A stretch of 64,000 nucleotides of DNA from Leucobacter komagatae (GTDB lineage Bacteria; Actinomycetota; Actinomycetes; Actinomycetales; Microbacteriaceae). The stretch covers positions 1-64,000 of the forward strand of contig NZ_JXSQ01000012.1 of the NCBI RefSeq assembly GCF_000834055.1, given 5' to 3'. Made by a program: the position numbers and the translations under genes. Below, piece after piece: positions 25,182-33,995 of the stretch (its first letter is position 1; each line of letters starts with the position of its first letter). The notes beneath the pieces are model-generated. The model was not told the origin of the DNA and searched no databases. It was given only the letters and a program-made list of their open reading frames with translations.

Positions 25182-26504
25182 CTAGGCGCCGAGCGCGGGA
25201 GCGTGCGTTGCGAGCAGATCGTCGTAGGTCTCGCGGCGGGCGACGAGCCTGGCTTCGCCGTCTCGGGCGAACACGATCGCGGGTTTCAGGGCGCCGTTGT
25301 AGTTGTTCGACATTGTGTAGGCGTAGGCGCCGGTCACCGGCATGACGATGAGGTCGCCGACGCGCGGCGCGGGCATCGGGGCGCCGTCGACGAGGAGGTC
25401 GCCCGACTCGCACTGGCGGCCGACAACCTGCGCACTGTCGGTCCATGGCTCGTCGAGCCGGTTCGCGAGCACGGCCTCGTAGCGCTGCTGGGTGAGGGCG
25501 ATGTCCATCTGGTCGGCGAGGCCGCCGTCGACCGCGACGAACACCTCGCCGGTGCGCTTCACCGACACGACGCGGTAGATGGTCACGCCGGCGCGGGCGA
25601 CAACCGAGCGGCCGGGCTCGATCATGATCTTGGCTTCGGCTGGAAGGTGCGCCTTCGCCGCAGCGACGACTGCGTCGAGGTACGACTCAACGCTCGGCGC
25701 CTCCTCGCCGTAGGTGTACTTGACACCGAGTCCGCCGCCGACATCGTAGGTGGCGAAGGTGCCCGTCGATGAGATGTTCTCGACGGACTGCGCGAACTGG
25801 GCCGTATTGAGGATCTGCGATCCGATGTGGATGTGGACGCCCTCGAAGTCGATGAGCGGCATCGCGCGCATGCGCTCGATTGCGCGCTTCGCCTGATCCA
25901 TCGGGAGCCCGAACTTCGACTTCGCGCCGCCCGTCGCCTGCGACGCGTGCGTTTCGGCCTCGACGCCGGGGATGACGCGGAGCAGCACTTTCTGCGGTGA
26001 CGTGAGGAGCCGCTCAAGGCGATCGATCTCGTCATCGTTGTCGACGATAATCGTGCCGACCCCCGCGTCGAGGGCGAGCTGCAGCTCGGCATCGGTCTTC
26101 GCGTTGCCGTGGAAATGCAGCTTCTTCGGGTCCACTCCCGCAGCGAGCGCGAGCCGGATTTCGCCGCCGCCGGCGACGTCGACCGACAGCCCCTCCTCCT
26201 GCGCAACGCGGTACATGCCGACCGCTGGGAGCGATTTCGAGGCGTAGAGCACCTCCGAGTTGGGCCAGCGCTCTGCGAGCCCGTCAATGAATCGGCGGAT
26301 CTGCCTGCGCAGCCCGACCTCGTCCATCACGTGCAGGGGGGTCCCAAAGCGTTCGACAAGGTCGCTGACCGCGACGCCGCCGATGGCGAGCTCGCCGCCG
26401 GTCGCACCCTCAACCCGGCTCGACTCCTCAGGGAGGATGCCCCACAGTTCACTGAGCTTCGTTCCAGCAGCAGCAGGCTGTGCGGGGATGGGATGGTTCG
26501 ACAA
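25182..26504 (-). CDS. lysA: diaminopimelate-decarboxylase-family PLP enzyme
   Basis: About 440 residues from TTG 26504 (LSNHPIPAQPAAAG), which has GGAGG 5 bases upstream; the longer open frame overlaps the divergent regulator region and looks non-coding. Fold III PLP enzyme: Lys in YASKSLPAVGMYRVAQEEG, FHGNAKTDAELQLALDAG, HIHIGSQI, DVGGGLGVKYTYGEE, EPGRSVVARAG, dimer-interface Cys in VGRQCESGDLL, and ANNYNGA-like YTMSNNYNGALKP. It converts meso-DAP to lysine, or acts on a related diamino acid. Clustering with an amino-acid importer and a PucR regulator is unlike a biosynthetic lysA next to argS/hom, so a catabolic role is possible. Confidence 0.85.
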   Translation of the reverse strand: MSNHPIPAQPAAAGTKLSELWGILPEESSRVEGATGGELAIGGVAVSDLVERFGTPLHVMDEVGLRRQIRRFIDGLAERWPNSEVLYASKSLPAVGMYRVAQEEGLSVDVAGGGEIRLALAAGVDPKKLHFHGNAKTDAELQLALDAGVGTIIVDNDDEIDRLERLLTSPQKVLLRVIPGVEAETHASQATGGAKSKFGLPMDQAKRAIERMRAMPLIDFEGVHIHIGSQILNTAQFAQSVENISSTGTFATYDVGGGLGVKYTYGEEAPSVESYLDAVVAAAKAHLPAEAKIMIEPGRSVVARAGVTIYRVVSVKRTGEVFVAVDGGLADQMDIALTQQRYEAVLANRLDEPWTDSAQVVGRQCESGDLLVDGAPMPAPRVGDLIVMPVTGAYAYTMSNNYNGALKPAIVFARDGEARLVARRETYDDLLATHAPALGA

Positions 26505-26536
26505 TAGGTCCTCCAGTTCGCGTCGTTGCGAAGCCA

Positions 26537-26556
26537 GCCTAGGACGATACCTAGGC
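26537..26556. promoter_or_regulatory. 20-bp operator-like palindrome between lysA and pucR-type gene
   Basis: GCCTAGG-ACGATA-CCTAGGC is a perfect inverted repeat with 7-bp arms in the 85-base divergent gap. It lies 33 bases from each start, the place where one regulator could control both directions. The dyad is certain; binding by the adjacent PucR-type protein is inference. Confidence 0.6.
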
Positions 26557-26589
26557 CCATTTATTGTGGAAATCGGATAGATTTGCGGA

Positions 26590-28200
26590 ATGCAGGCAGC
26601 AGTATCCACAAACTCGCCACCGCGATCGCTGCGGCTCGGCGAGCTCATCGAGCACCTCGGCCCGCGCACCGTGACCGCTCTCGGCGCGCTCGACGCGAAT
26701 GCCCCGGTACTCGGAACCGAGTTTTATGACGCGATGGACGAGCCGCAAGACGAGGCAGGGGTGCTGCTCATCATCCCCTCGGGGGCGAGCCTTGACGTCG
26801 CCGCTGTCGCCGCGCTCGCCGCACAGGCCGCGGAGCTGCGATACGCCGCGCTCGCACTGAAATGCCCCGACGACAGCGCAGACACCTTCGCCGCGATCGC
26901 GGAAACCAGCGGGATCCCGATCCTCCGCGTCGCACCGCGAGTGGGGTGGCGGCTATTCGAGGCGCTCGTCGGTGGCCTGCTTGGGGAGCAGCGCAGCAGC
27001 GAGAGCGCACGGCCCGAGCACGGCGCCGAGCCGCTCTTTGCTCTCGCGAACGAGCTCGCGAGCCACTTTGGCGGCTCGGTCGCGATCGAGGATCTCGGGC
27101 GGAGGATCGTCGCGTATTCCTCGGTTCCCGGCCAAGCCATTGATTCCCTGCGCACCCGAGGCATCCTCGCGAGACAGGTCCCGGAGTCGCCGTTCAATGA
27201 CGACCAGTATCGCTCGGTGATCCGCTCGGAGTCGCCGATCAAGTATCCGCAGCTTGACGACGAGCTGCCACGCATCGCCTGCGCGATTCGGGCGGGCGCG
27301 CTACCTCTCGGCACGATCTGGGCGATCGACGCGACGGGGGAGGGGCAGCTCACGGCCGCGCAGACCGAACACATCCAGCGGGCGGCGGGCATCGCGGCGG
27401 CGCACATGCTCGACGACATTCGGGTGAGCGACGCCGGGCAGGCGCCACGCGAGGAGCTGCTGCGCACGATGCTCTCCGGCAGCGCAGTCGCCGGGTCCGA
27501 ACTCGTGGAACTCGGCATACCGGAGGAGCGCGGGGCGACGCTGCTCGCGTTCGACCCTGGCCCCAACGAGCATCCGACGACGCTCGCGCAGTTGCGCACC
27601 ACCGTGCAGCGACAGCTTTCACTGCACCGCCCAGAAGCAACGACTGTCGCGCGGCGCGGCAGGGTATATGCGCTCATCGCCCACCAGGAGGCCGCGGCGC
27701 TTGCGCGCATTGTCGACCCGTTGCTCCCGATCCTCGACAGGCTCGTCGGCACCGACAGCGGAGCCGGCATCGTGATTGCGATGCCGGGGCGCACGCTCAG
27801 GGTCGGCGGCGTCGCAGAACTGCGGGAGCGCGCCGATTGGCTGTTCGACACCGCGGCGCGCACCGCTGGGGCGGGGCGGATCCTCTCCGTCGCGGGGCTG
27901 CGCCCCGAACTGCTGCTCTCGCGCGTCAGGGAACTCCTCGAGCGTGACACCGCCCTCGCAGACCCGCGGGTGAGCGAGCTGCAGGCTGAACAGCCGGGAA
28001 TTGCCGACGCGGTGCTCCACTGGTGCGAGGCTTTTGGGAACGTTGCGCGCGCAGCGGAAGCGGCTGGCGTGCACGAGAACACGATCCGCTATCGCTTGCG
28101 TCGGGCGGAGGAGCGCTACGAACTCGCGCTCGGCGACCCGGTTACGCTGCTCGCGATCTGGCTGCAACTCCGAGCTGAACGCGCAGGCGGCGAGTCATAG
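26590..28200 (+). CDS. PucR-family transcriptional regulator
   Basis: 536 residues. The N-terminus resembles the PucR purine-catabolism domain (GELIEHLGPRTVTALGALDANAPVLGTEFYDAMDE). A GAF/CdaR-like middle (LANELASHFGGSVAIEDLGRRIVAYSSV) follows, and the C-terminal HTH_30 is AFGNVARAAEAAGVHENTIRYRLRRAEERY near residue 500. PucR/CdaR proteins activate catabolic operons in response to a small molecule. It is divergent from lysA and the importer, its likely targets, and shares a transcript with the sirtuin (stop and next ATG one base apart). Confidence 0.9.
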   Translation: MQAAVSTNSPPRSLRLGELIEHLGPRTVTALGALDANAPVLGTEFYDAMDEPQDEAGVLLIIPSGASLDVAAVAALAAQAAELRYAALALKCPDDSADTFAAIAETSGIPILRVAPRVGWRLFEALVGGLLGEQRSSESARPEHGAEPLFALANELASHFGGSVAIEDLGRRIVAYSSVPGQAIDSLRTRGILARQVPESPFNDDQYRSVIRSESPIKYPQLDDELPRIACAIRAGALPLGTIWAIDATGEGQLTAAQTEHIQRAAGIAAAHMLDDIRVSDAGQAPREELLRTMLSGSAVAGSELVELGIPEERGATLLAFDPGPNEHPTTLAQLRTTVQRQLSLHRPEATTVARRGRVYALIAHQEAAALARIVDPLLPILDRLVGTDSGAGIVIAMPGRTLRVGGVAELRERADWLFDTAARTAGAGRILSVAGLRPELLLSRVRELLERDTALADPRVSELQAEQPGIADAVLHWCEAFGNVARAAEAAGVHENTIRYRLRRAEERYELALGDPVTLLAIWLQLRAERAGGES

Positions 28201-28201
28201 G

Positions 28202-29050
28202 ATGACGGATGTGAACGCACAACTGTTGCCCGGTCAGCTCGCCGAACTCGTCACGTTGTTTGAACGAGGGCGGGTCGCCGTGCTCACCGGCGCTGGGATG
28301 AGCACCGACTCGGGCATTCCCGACTACCGCGGAGCCGGGACGCCGCCGCGAACACCGATGAACATCGCGCAGTTCACTGACGATCCCCACTACCGCCAAC
28401 GCTTCTGGGCCGGTGCCCGCATCGGCGAGAACCGCATGAGCGTTGTCGAACCGAACGCGGGGCACCGTGCGCTCGCCCGACTCGAAGCGGCAGGCCACAT
28501 CGACGGCGTCATCACGCAAAACGTCGATGGGTTGCACGCTCGCGGCGGGGCGCGCAACGTCGTCGAGCTCCACGGCGGTGGCGGGATCATGCGGTGCATC
28601 CAGTGCGGCGAACGGTGGACCCGCACGGAGGTGCTCGGCTGGTTCGACACCCTCAACCCCGGGTACGCCGAACGTAACGCCGACGCAGAGATCGCCCCAG
28701 ACGGCGACGCCCTCGTCTCGGAAGTGGAGTCCGTGCGCGTTCCGCTGTGCCCCGGTTGCGGTGGCACGCTCAGGCCTGACGTCGTCTACTTCGGCGAGAC
28801 CGTACCGCTGCCGGTGTTCGCTGCGGCAGCCGACATCGTCGAACGCTCGTCGGCGCTACTCGTCGCCGGCTCCTCGCTCGCCGTCAATACCGGGATGCGG
28901 CTGGTGCACAAGACCGAACGGCAGGGCAACCCGCTCGCCGTCATCAACCGCGGGCCGACCGCGGTGGACAGCCGGCCGTCGCTTGCCGTGCGGATCGACG
29001 CGGGCACGAGCGAGACGCTCACGGCGCTCGCCGACGCGCTCGGGGCGTAG
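28202..29050 (+). CDS. Sir2-family NAD-dependent protein deacylase
   Basis: 282 residues from ATG 28202, one base after the pucR-type stop. Sirtuin motifs: AVLTGAGMSTDSGIPDYRG (NAD binding), ITQNVDGLHARGG, catalytic His in NVVELHGGGG, and a zinc site CIQCG ... CPGCGG with both Cys pairs intact, then VVYFGETVP and VAGSSLAVNTG. Sirtuins remove acyl groups from lysines, typically on acetyl-CoA synthetase and metabolic enzymes. Coupling to a catabolic regulator hints at control of a pathway enzyme by deacylation, but that is inference. Confidence 0.95.
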   Translation: MTDVNAQLLPGQLAELVTLFERGRVAVLTGAGMSTDSGIPDYRGAGTPPRTPMNIAQFTDDPHYRQRFWAGARIGENRMSVVEPNAGHRALARLEAAGHIDGVITQNVDGLHARGGARNVVELHGGGGIMRCIQCGERWTRTEVLGWFDTLNPGYAERNADAEIAPDGDALVSEVESVRVPLCPGCGGTLRPDVVYFGETVPLPVFAAAADIVERSSALLVAGSSLAVNTGMRLVHKTERQGNPLAVINRGPTAVDSRPSLAVRIDAGTSETLTALADALGA

Positions 29051-29055
29051 CCGCC

Positions 29056-29101
29056 GAGCTGAGGGGCCGAGCCCGCGATAGCGGACACGGCCCCTCAGCT
29101 C
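29056..29101. terminator. bidirectional hairpin between sir2-like gene and pyc
   Basis: 14-bp perfect arms GAGCTGAGGGGCCG (29056-29069) and CGGCCCCTCAGCTC (29088-29101) lie between two convergent genes. There is no T-tract, so it is a GC-stem terminator of the type common in actinobacteria. Confidence 0.75.
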
Positions 29102-29116
29102 AATCTGCGCGGGAAG

Positions 29117-32100
29117 CTACTCGATAACTACCACGAGGTCGCCCGCTTCGACGCCGCGGGTGCCAGCGAACGCGAGGCGCTTGACGACACCGGCGACGGG
29201 AGACGTGATCGCGGCCTCCATCTTCATGGCCTCGATGGTGCCGATGGCCTGGCCCGCAGCGATCGAGTCGCCCTCAGCGACCTTCACGGTGACGGTGCCG
29301 GAGAACGGCGCTGCGATCTGGCCGGCCGCGGTGCGGTCGGCTTTTTCTGCGGTTGCCGCGGTGACCGTGATGCGCTCATCCTTCACGAAGACGGGCCGGA
29401 GCTGGCCGTTGACGCGCACCATGACCGTGCGCACGCCCTTCTCGTCTGCCGCGCCGATCGCCTCGAGCCCGACGTAGAGCCGCACGCCACGACTGAGGTC
29501 GATCGCGTGCTCTGCGGTGGGGTCGAGCCCGTACAGGTAGTCGCCGGTGTCGACAACGGAGAGGTCCCCGAAGCGCTCGCGCGCATCCTCGAACTGCGCG
29601 GTCGGCGCCGGGAAGAGGAGACGGTTGAGCGTGGATCGGCGTGAGACGCTATCGCCGTCGAGCTTCGCCTCGTCCTCGGGTGCAACGGGTGCAACCTCGA
29701 TGGAGACATCACGCCCCTCGAGCACCTTCGAACGGAACGGCTCGGGCCAACCGCCCGGGATCTCGCCCAGCTCGCCCGCGAGGAAGCCGACGACCGAATC
29801 TGGCACGTCGTACTTCTCCGGGTTCGCCTCGAAGTCGGCGGGGTCTGCGTCAACCGCCGCGAGGTGGAGGGCGAGGTCGCCGACGACCTTCGACGAGGGG
29901 GTCACCTTCGGGATGCGGCCAAGGATCCGGTTGGCTGCGGCGTACATGTCTTCGATCTTCTCGAAGTTCTCAGACAGGCCGAGAGCAATCGCCTGCTGCC
30001 GCAGGTTCGACAGTTGGCCGCCTGGGATCTCGTGCGTGTACACACGGCCCGTCGGCGCGGTGAGCCCAGACTCGAACGGCTTGTACAGGGTGCGCACGGC
30101 GTCCCAGTATGGCTCGAGCGCGTAGACCGAATCGGGGTCGATCCCCGTGTCGCGCTCGGTGTGCGCGAGCGACGCGACGAGGCCCGAGAGCGACGGCTGG
30201 CTCGTCGTGCCAGACATCGGGGCAGAAGCGGCGTCGACCGCGTCGACGCCGGCAGCAGATGCCGCGAGCAGCGTAGCGAGCTGACCGCCAGGGGTGTCGT
30301 GGGTGTGCAGGTGCACCGGCAGGTCGAAGCGCTCGCGGAGCGCGGTGACAAGCTTCGCTGCCGCTGCCGGGCGGAGGAGCCCCGCCATGTCCTTGATCGC
30401 GAGCACGTGCGCGCCCGCCTCGACGATGCTCTCGGCGAGCGAGAGGTAGTAGTCGAGGGTGAACTTGTCCTCGGCTGGCGACAGCAGATCCCCGGTGTAG
30501 CAGAAGGCGACCTCTGCGACGGCGGTACCGGTCTCGCGTACTGCGTCGATCGCGACGCGCATCTGGTTCACGTCGTTAAGCGCGTCGAAGATGCGGAAGA
30601 TGTCGACGCCGGTCTCCGCCGCCTCGCGCACGAAGGCCTGCGCGACCTTCGGCGGGTACGGGGTGTAGCCGACGGTGTTCTGGCCGCGGAGCAGCATCTG
30701 GATCGGCACGTTCGGCAGCGCCTCACGCATCGTCGCGAGTCGCTCCCACGGATCCTCCCCGAGGAAGCGGAGCGCGACGTCGTACGTCGCGCCGCCCCAC
30801 GCCTCAACCGAGAACAGCTGCGGTGTCATGCGCGCGACGTACGGGGCGACGGCGACGAGGTCGCGGGTGCGCACGCGGGTCGCGAGCAGTGACTGGTGAG
30901 CGTCACGGAACGTGGTGTCGGTGACGGCGAGGGCGGTCTGCTCACGCAGCGCCTTCGCGAAGCCCGTTGGTCCGAGTTCGAGGAGCTGCTGGCGGCCGGC
31001 AGCCGGCGCCGGCTCGCTGAGGTCGAGCGCCGGCAGCTTCACGGCAGGCTCAATGGTCTGCGGGCGGGCGCCGTTCGGCTGGTTCACGGTGACGTTGGCG
31101 AGGTGCTGCAACAGGCGGGTCGCGCGGTCCTGCGGCTTGTTCAGCGTGAGCAGCTCTGGGCGCTCCTCGATGAACGCGGTCGACACGTCGCCTGCCTGGA
31201 AGTCGGCATCGTCGAGCACGGCCTGCAGGAACGGGATGTTGGTCGCGACGCCGCGGATGCGGAACTCGGCGAGTGCGCGGCGTGCGCGCACGACGGCGTC
31301 ATCGAAGGTGCGGCCGCGGCAGGTGAGCTTCGCGAGCATCGAGTCGAAGTGCGGGCTGATGTATGCGCCGGGGTTGATCGTGCCGCCGTCGAGGCGCACG
31401 CCACTGCCACCGGGCGAGCGGTAGGCGGAGATGCGGCCAAGGTCGGGGCGGAAGTCGTTTGCCGGATCCTCGGTGGTGATGCGGCACTGGAGGGCTGCGC
31501 CGTGGATCTGGATCTTGTCCTGCGTGAGCCCCAACTGCTCGAGCGTCTCGCCCGCGGCGATCCGCATCTGCGACTGCACGAGATCAACGTCGGTAATTTC
31601 CTCGGTGACGGTGTGTTCGACCTGGATGCGCGGGTTCATCTCGATGAACACGTGTTCACCCGCGCGCTCGCCCTCCGTGTCGAGGAGGAACTCGACGGTG
31701 CCAGCGTTTGCGTAGCCGATGGATTTCGCGAATGCGATGGCGTCGCTTGTGAGCGCGTCGCGCTGCTGCTGCGTGAGGTTCGGGGCCGGCGCGATCTCGA
31801 CGACCTTCTGGTGCCTGCGCTGCACCGAGCAGTCGCGCTCGAAGAGGTGCACGGCCTCACCGGTGCCGTCAGCGAGGATCTGCACCTCGATGTGGCGCGG
31901 GCGAAGTACGGCCTGCTCGATGAACATCGTTGCGTCGCCGAACGCGCTTTCGGCCTCGCGCATCGCGGCCTCGAGTGCCTCGCGGAGATCCGCCGCCCGC
32001 TCGACGCGGCGCATACCGCGCCCGCCACCGCCGGCGACCGCCTTCGCGAAGACGGGGTAGCCGATTTCTTCTGCGCCAGCGACGAGTGCGTCGACGTCGG

Positions 32101-32515
32101 TCGACGGGGGAGTGGATCGCAGCACGGGAACGCCGGCGGCGATCGCGTGCTCCTTCGCGGCCACCTTGTTGCCAGCCATCTCGAGCGCCAAGCGACCAGG
32201 GCCAATGAACGTGATGCCGACGGCCTCAGCTGCTGCCGCGAGCTCGGGGTTTTCCGAGAGGAAACCGTACCCCGGGTAGATCGCGTCTGCCCCGCACTCT
32301 TGCGCGACGCGCACGATTTCGGCGATGTCGAGGTACGCGCGGACCGGGCCGCCCTCGGTGCCGATGAGGTAGGCCTCGTCCGCCTTCAGCCGGTGTAGGG
32401 AGTTGCGATCCTCGTACGGGTACACCGCAACGGTCTTTGCCCCAAGCTCATTCGCAGCGCGAAACGCGCGAATCGCGATTTCTCCACGGTTTGCAACCAG
32501 AATCTTTTCGAACAT
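29117..32515 (-). CDS. pyc: pyruvate carboxylase
   Basis: 1132 residues, full length for a single-chain pyruvate carboxylase making oxaloacetate from pyruvate, bicarbonate and ATP. Biotin carboxylase domain (1-450): AVAGGGGRGMRRVE ATP loop, HIEVQILADGTGEAVHLFERDCSVQRRHQKVVEIAPAP, FIEMNPRIQVEHTVTEE. Carboxyltransferase (about 530-800): TTFRDAHQSLLATRVRT, LRGQNTVGYTPYP, LHTHDTPGG. The C-terminal biotin carrier ends the protein with biotinyl-Lys in EAMKMEA. The biotin importer at 52-54 kb serves this enzyme among others. It has its own RBS (GGAGGAAC) and no operon partner. Confidence 0.97.
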   Translation of the reverse strand: MFEKILVANRGEIAIRAFRAANELGAKTVAVYPYEDRNSLHRLKADEAYLIGTEGGPVRAYLDIAEIVRVAQECGADAIYPGYGFLSENPELAAAAEAVGITFIGPGRLALEMAGNKVAAKEHAIAAGVPVLRSTPPSTDVDALVAGAEEIGYPVFAKAVAGGGGRGMRRVERAADLREALEAAMREAESAFGDATMFIEQAVLRPRHIEVQILADGTGEAVHLFERDCSVQRRHQKVVEIAPAPNLTQQQRDALTSDAIAFAKSIGYANAGTVEFLLDTEGERAGEHVFIEMNPRIQVEHTVTEEITDVDLVQSQMRIAAGETLEQLGLTQDKIQIHGAALQCRITTEDPANDFRPDLGRISAYRSPGGSGVRLDGGTINPGAYISPHFDSMLAKLTCRGRTFDDAVVRARRALAEFRIRGVATNIPFLQAVLDDADFQAGDVSTAFIEERPELLTLNKPQDRATRLLQHLANVTVNQPNGARPQTIEPAVKLPALDLSEPAPAAGRQQLLELGPTGFAKALREQTALAVTDTTFRDAHQSLLATRVRTRDLVAVAPYVARMTPQLFSVEAWGGATYDVALRFLGEDPWERLATMREALPNVPIQMLLRGQNTVGYTPYPPKVAQAFVREAAETGVDIFRIFDALNDVNQMRVAIDAVRETGTAVAEVAFCYTGDLLSPAEDKFTLDYYLSLAESIVEAGAHVLAIKDMAGLLRPAAAAKLVTALRERFDLPVHLHTHDTPGGQLATLLAASAAGVDAVDAASAPMSGTTSQPSLSGLVASLAHTERDTGIDPDSVYALEPYWDAVRTLYKPFESGLTAPTGRVYTHEIPGGQLSNLRQQAIALGLSENFEKIEDMYAAANRILGRIPKVTPSSKVVGDLALHLAAVDADPADFEANPEKYDVPDSVVGFLAGELGEIPGGWPEPFRSKVLEGRDVSIEVAPVAPEDEAKLDGDSVSRRSTLNRLLFPAPTAQFEDARERFGDLSVVDTGDYLYGLDPTAEHAIDLSRGVRLYVGLEAIGAADEKGVRTVMVRVNGQLRPVFVKDERITVTAATAEKADRTAAGQIAAPFSGTVTVKVAEGDSIAAGQAIGTIEAMKMEAAITSPVAGVVKRLAFAGTRGVEAGDLVVVIE

Positions 32516-32609
32516 CGTCTTTGAGTTCCTCCCTTGGGCGGTGGGTTGCCCGGTCAGGTGCGAGCCTTGTAGGCGCGCACCTGGTCAGTGTTGTGTGTAG
32601 AAAATCCGC

Positions 32610-33986
32610 TCACTCACCACGCGAAATTCGGGTCATCTCGTCACGCGAGACAACCTTGATGCGCGTGCGCCCGGCGACCTCGCCAAGCGACAGCTCGTGT
32701 TCGTCGAGGCGGTGCCAGCCGTCAAGGTTTGTGTACGGCACCCCTCGTTCAGAGAGTAGCTCAGGAATGGTGCCTGCGTCACCTTGCTCGGGCTGCCACC
32801 AAGTTTCTGAGTCTGCCATGAGCTGCTCAAGAGTCTCCATAGCGTCTGACTTCGTATGGCCAATGAGGCCGACCGGGCCGCGCTTGATCCACCCGGTCGC
32901 GTACACGCCGGGGACCTGACTGCCCTCGAGGTCGAGCACGCGGCCGCGATCATTCGGGATCACGCCGCGCGATTCGTCAAACGGGATCTCGTCGAGTGGC
33001 GAACCGAAGTAGCCGATCGCCCGGTAGAGCGACTGCATCGGGATGACCTCGAACTCGCCGGTGTCGACAACGCCGCCCTCGCCGTCTGGTGCGGTGCGCT
33101 CGACCTTCAGGCCGACCACATTCCCGTCCTCGACAACAACCTCGACCGGCTTCGACCAGAAGTGCAGGTGCAGGCGGCGCGACGACGGCTCCACCTCGCC
33201 AGCCTCGCGGGCGCGCTGCTCGTCACGCCACTTGTCCATGATGCGGGTCATCACCGTGACCTGCTTGTTCTTCGCGAGCACCTCGTCTGCATACGGGTCA
33301 GCGTGCGCAAAGTCGCGCTCGTCGATCACCATGTCGACGTCGCGCACCTCGCCGAGCTCGCGGAGCTCGAGCGGCGTGAACTTCACGTACTTCGGGCCGC
33401 GGCGGCCGAAGAGGTGCAGCTCCTCGATCGGGTTCGCCTTGAGCCCCTCGTACACGTTCTCGGGGATCTCAGTGACGAGGAGATCGTCAGCGTGCTTGAT
33501 GAGCATGCGTGAGACGTCGAGCGCGACGTTGCCGTTGCCGATGACGCCGACCGAAGCCGCCTCGAGCGGCCAGGTGCGCGGCACATCGGGGTGCCCGTCA
33601 AACCAGCTCACGAAGTCGGCGGCGCCGTACGAGCCCTCAGCGTCGATGCCAGGCACGCCGAGCATCGCGTCGCGGATAGCACCCGTCGAGAAGATCACCG
33701 CGTTGTAGTGCAGCTTGAGGTCGTCGAGCGTGAGGTCCTGGCCGTAGCGGACGTTGCCGAAGAACCGGATCTGACCGCTGTCGAGCACGTCGCGCAGGGC
33801 GTTAATGATGCCCTTGATGCGCGGGTGGTCGGGCGAAACTCCGTAGCGCACGAGCCCGTAGGGAGCTGGCAGCTGCTCGAACAGGTCGATCTCGACCTCG
33901 AAGTCACGCTCCGCTTTCAGCAGCAAATCTGCAGCGTAAATACCGGCTGGTCCGGCCCCCACAATTGCCAGGCGCATTTTGCTCAT
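32610..33986 (-). CDS. ferredoxin/adrenodoxin-type NADP+ reductase (FprA-like)
   Basis: 458 residues. FAD-binding GAGPAGIYAADLLLKAE at the N-terminus, active-site segment APYGLVRYGVSPDHPRIKGI, NADP-binding GNGNVALDVSRML near residue 155, and C-terminal GVYATGWIKRGPVGLIGHTKSDA. Mitochondrial-adrenodoxin-reductase-type enzymes such as mycobacterial FprA move electrons between NADPH and ferredoxin. It follows the polyprenyl synthase by 9 bases, so it belongs to the menG operon. Its link to quinone synthesis is not established. Confidence 0.92.
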   Translation of the reverse strand: MSKMRLAIVGAGPAGIYAADLLLKAERDFEVEIDLFEQLPAPYGLVRYGVSPDHPRIKGIINALRDVLDSGQIRFFGNVRYGQDLTLDDLKLHYNAVIFSTGAIRDAMLGVPGIDAEGSYGAADFVSWFDGHPDVPRTWPLEAASVGVIGNGNVALDVSRMLIKHADDLLVTEIPENVYEGLKANPIEELHLFGRRGPKYVKFTPLELRELGEVRDVDMVIDERDFAHADPYADEVLAKNKQVTVMTRIMDKWRDEQRAREAGEVEPSSRRLHLHFWSKPVEVVVEDGNVVGLKVERTAPDGEGGVVDTGEFEVIPMQSLYRAIGYFGSPLDEIPFDESRGVIPNDRGRVLDLEGSQVPGVYATGWIKRGPVGLIGHTKSDAMETLEQLMADSETWWQPEQGDAGTIPELLSERGVPYTNLDGWHRLDEHELSLGEVAGRTRIKVVSRDEMTRISRGE

Positions 33987-33995
33987 TCCCCGGAA

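Noticed and set aside
25141-25446. 102-codon N-terminal extension of the binding protein gene
   Set aside because: The lipobox protein starts at 25140; the added part overlaps lysA and lacks signal features.
26724-28082. 452-codon minus frame inside the PucR-type gene
   Set aside because: Ser/Arg/Ala-rich shadow; PucR HTH is on the plus strand.
30896-32398. 500-codon open frame on the plus strand across pyruvate carboxylase
   Set aside because: It is antisense to pyc, has Arg/Glu/Leu-heavy shadow composition, no RBS and no domain; the minus frame is a clear enzyme.
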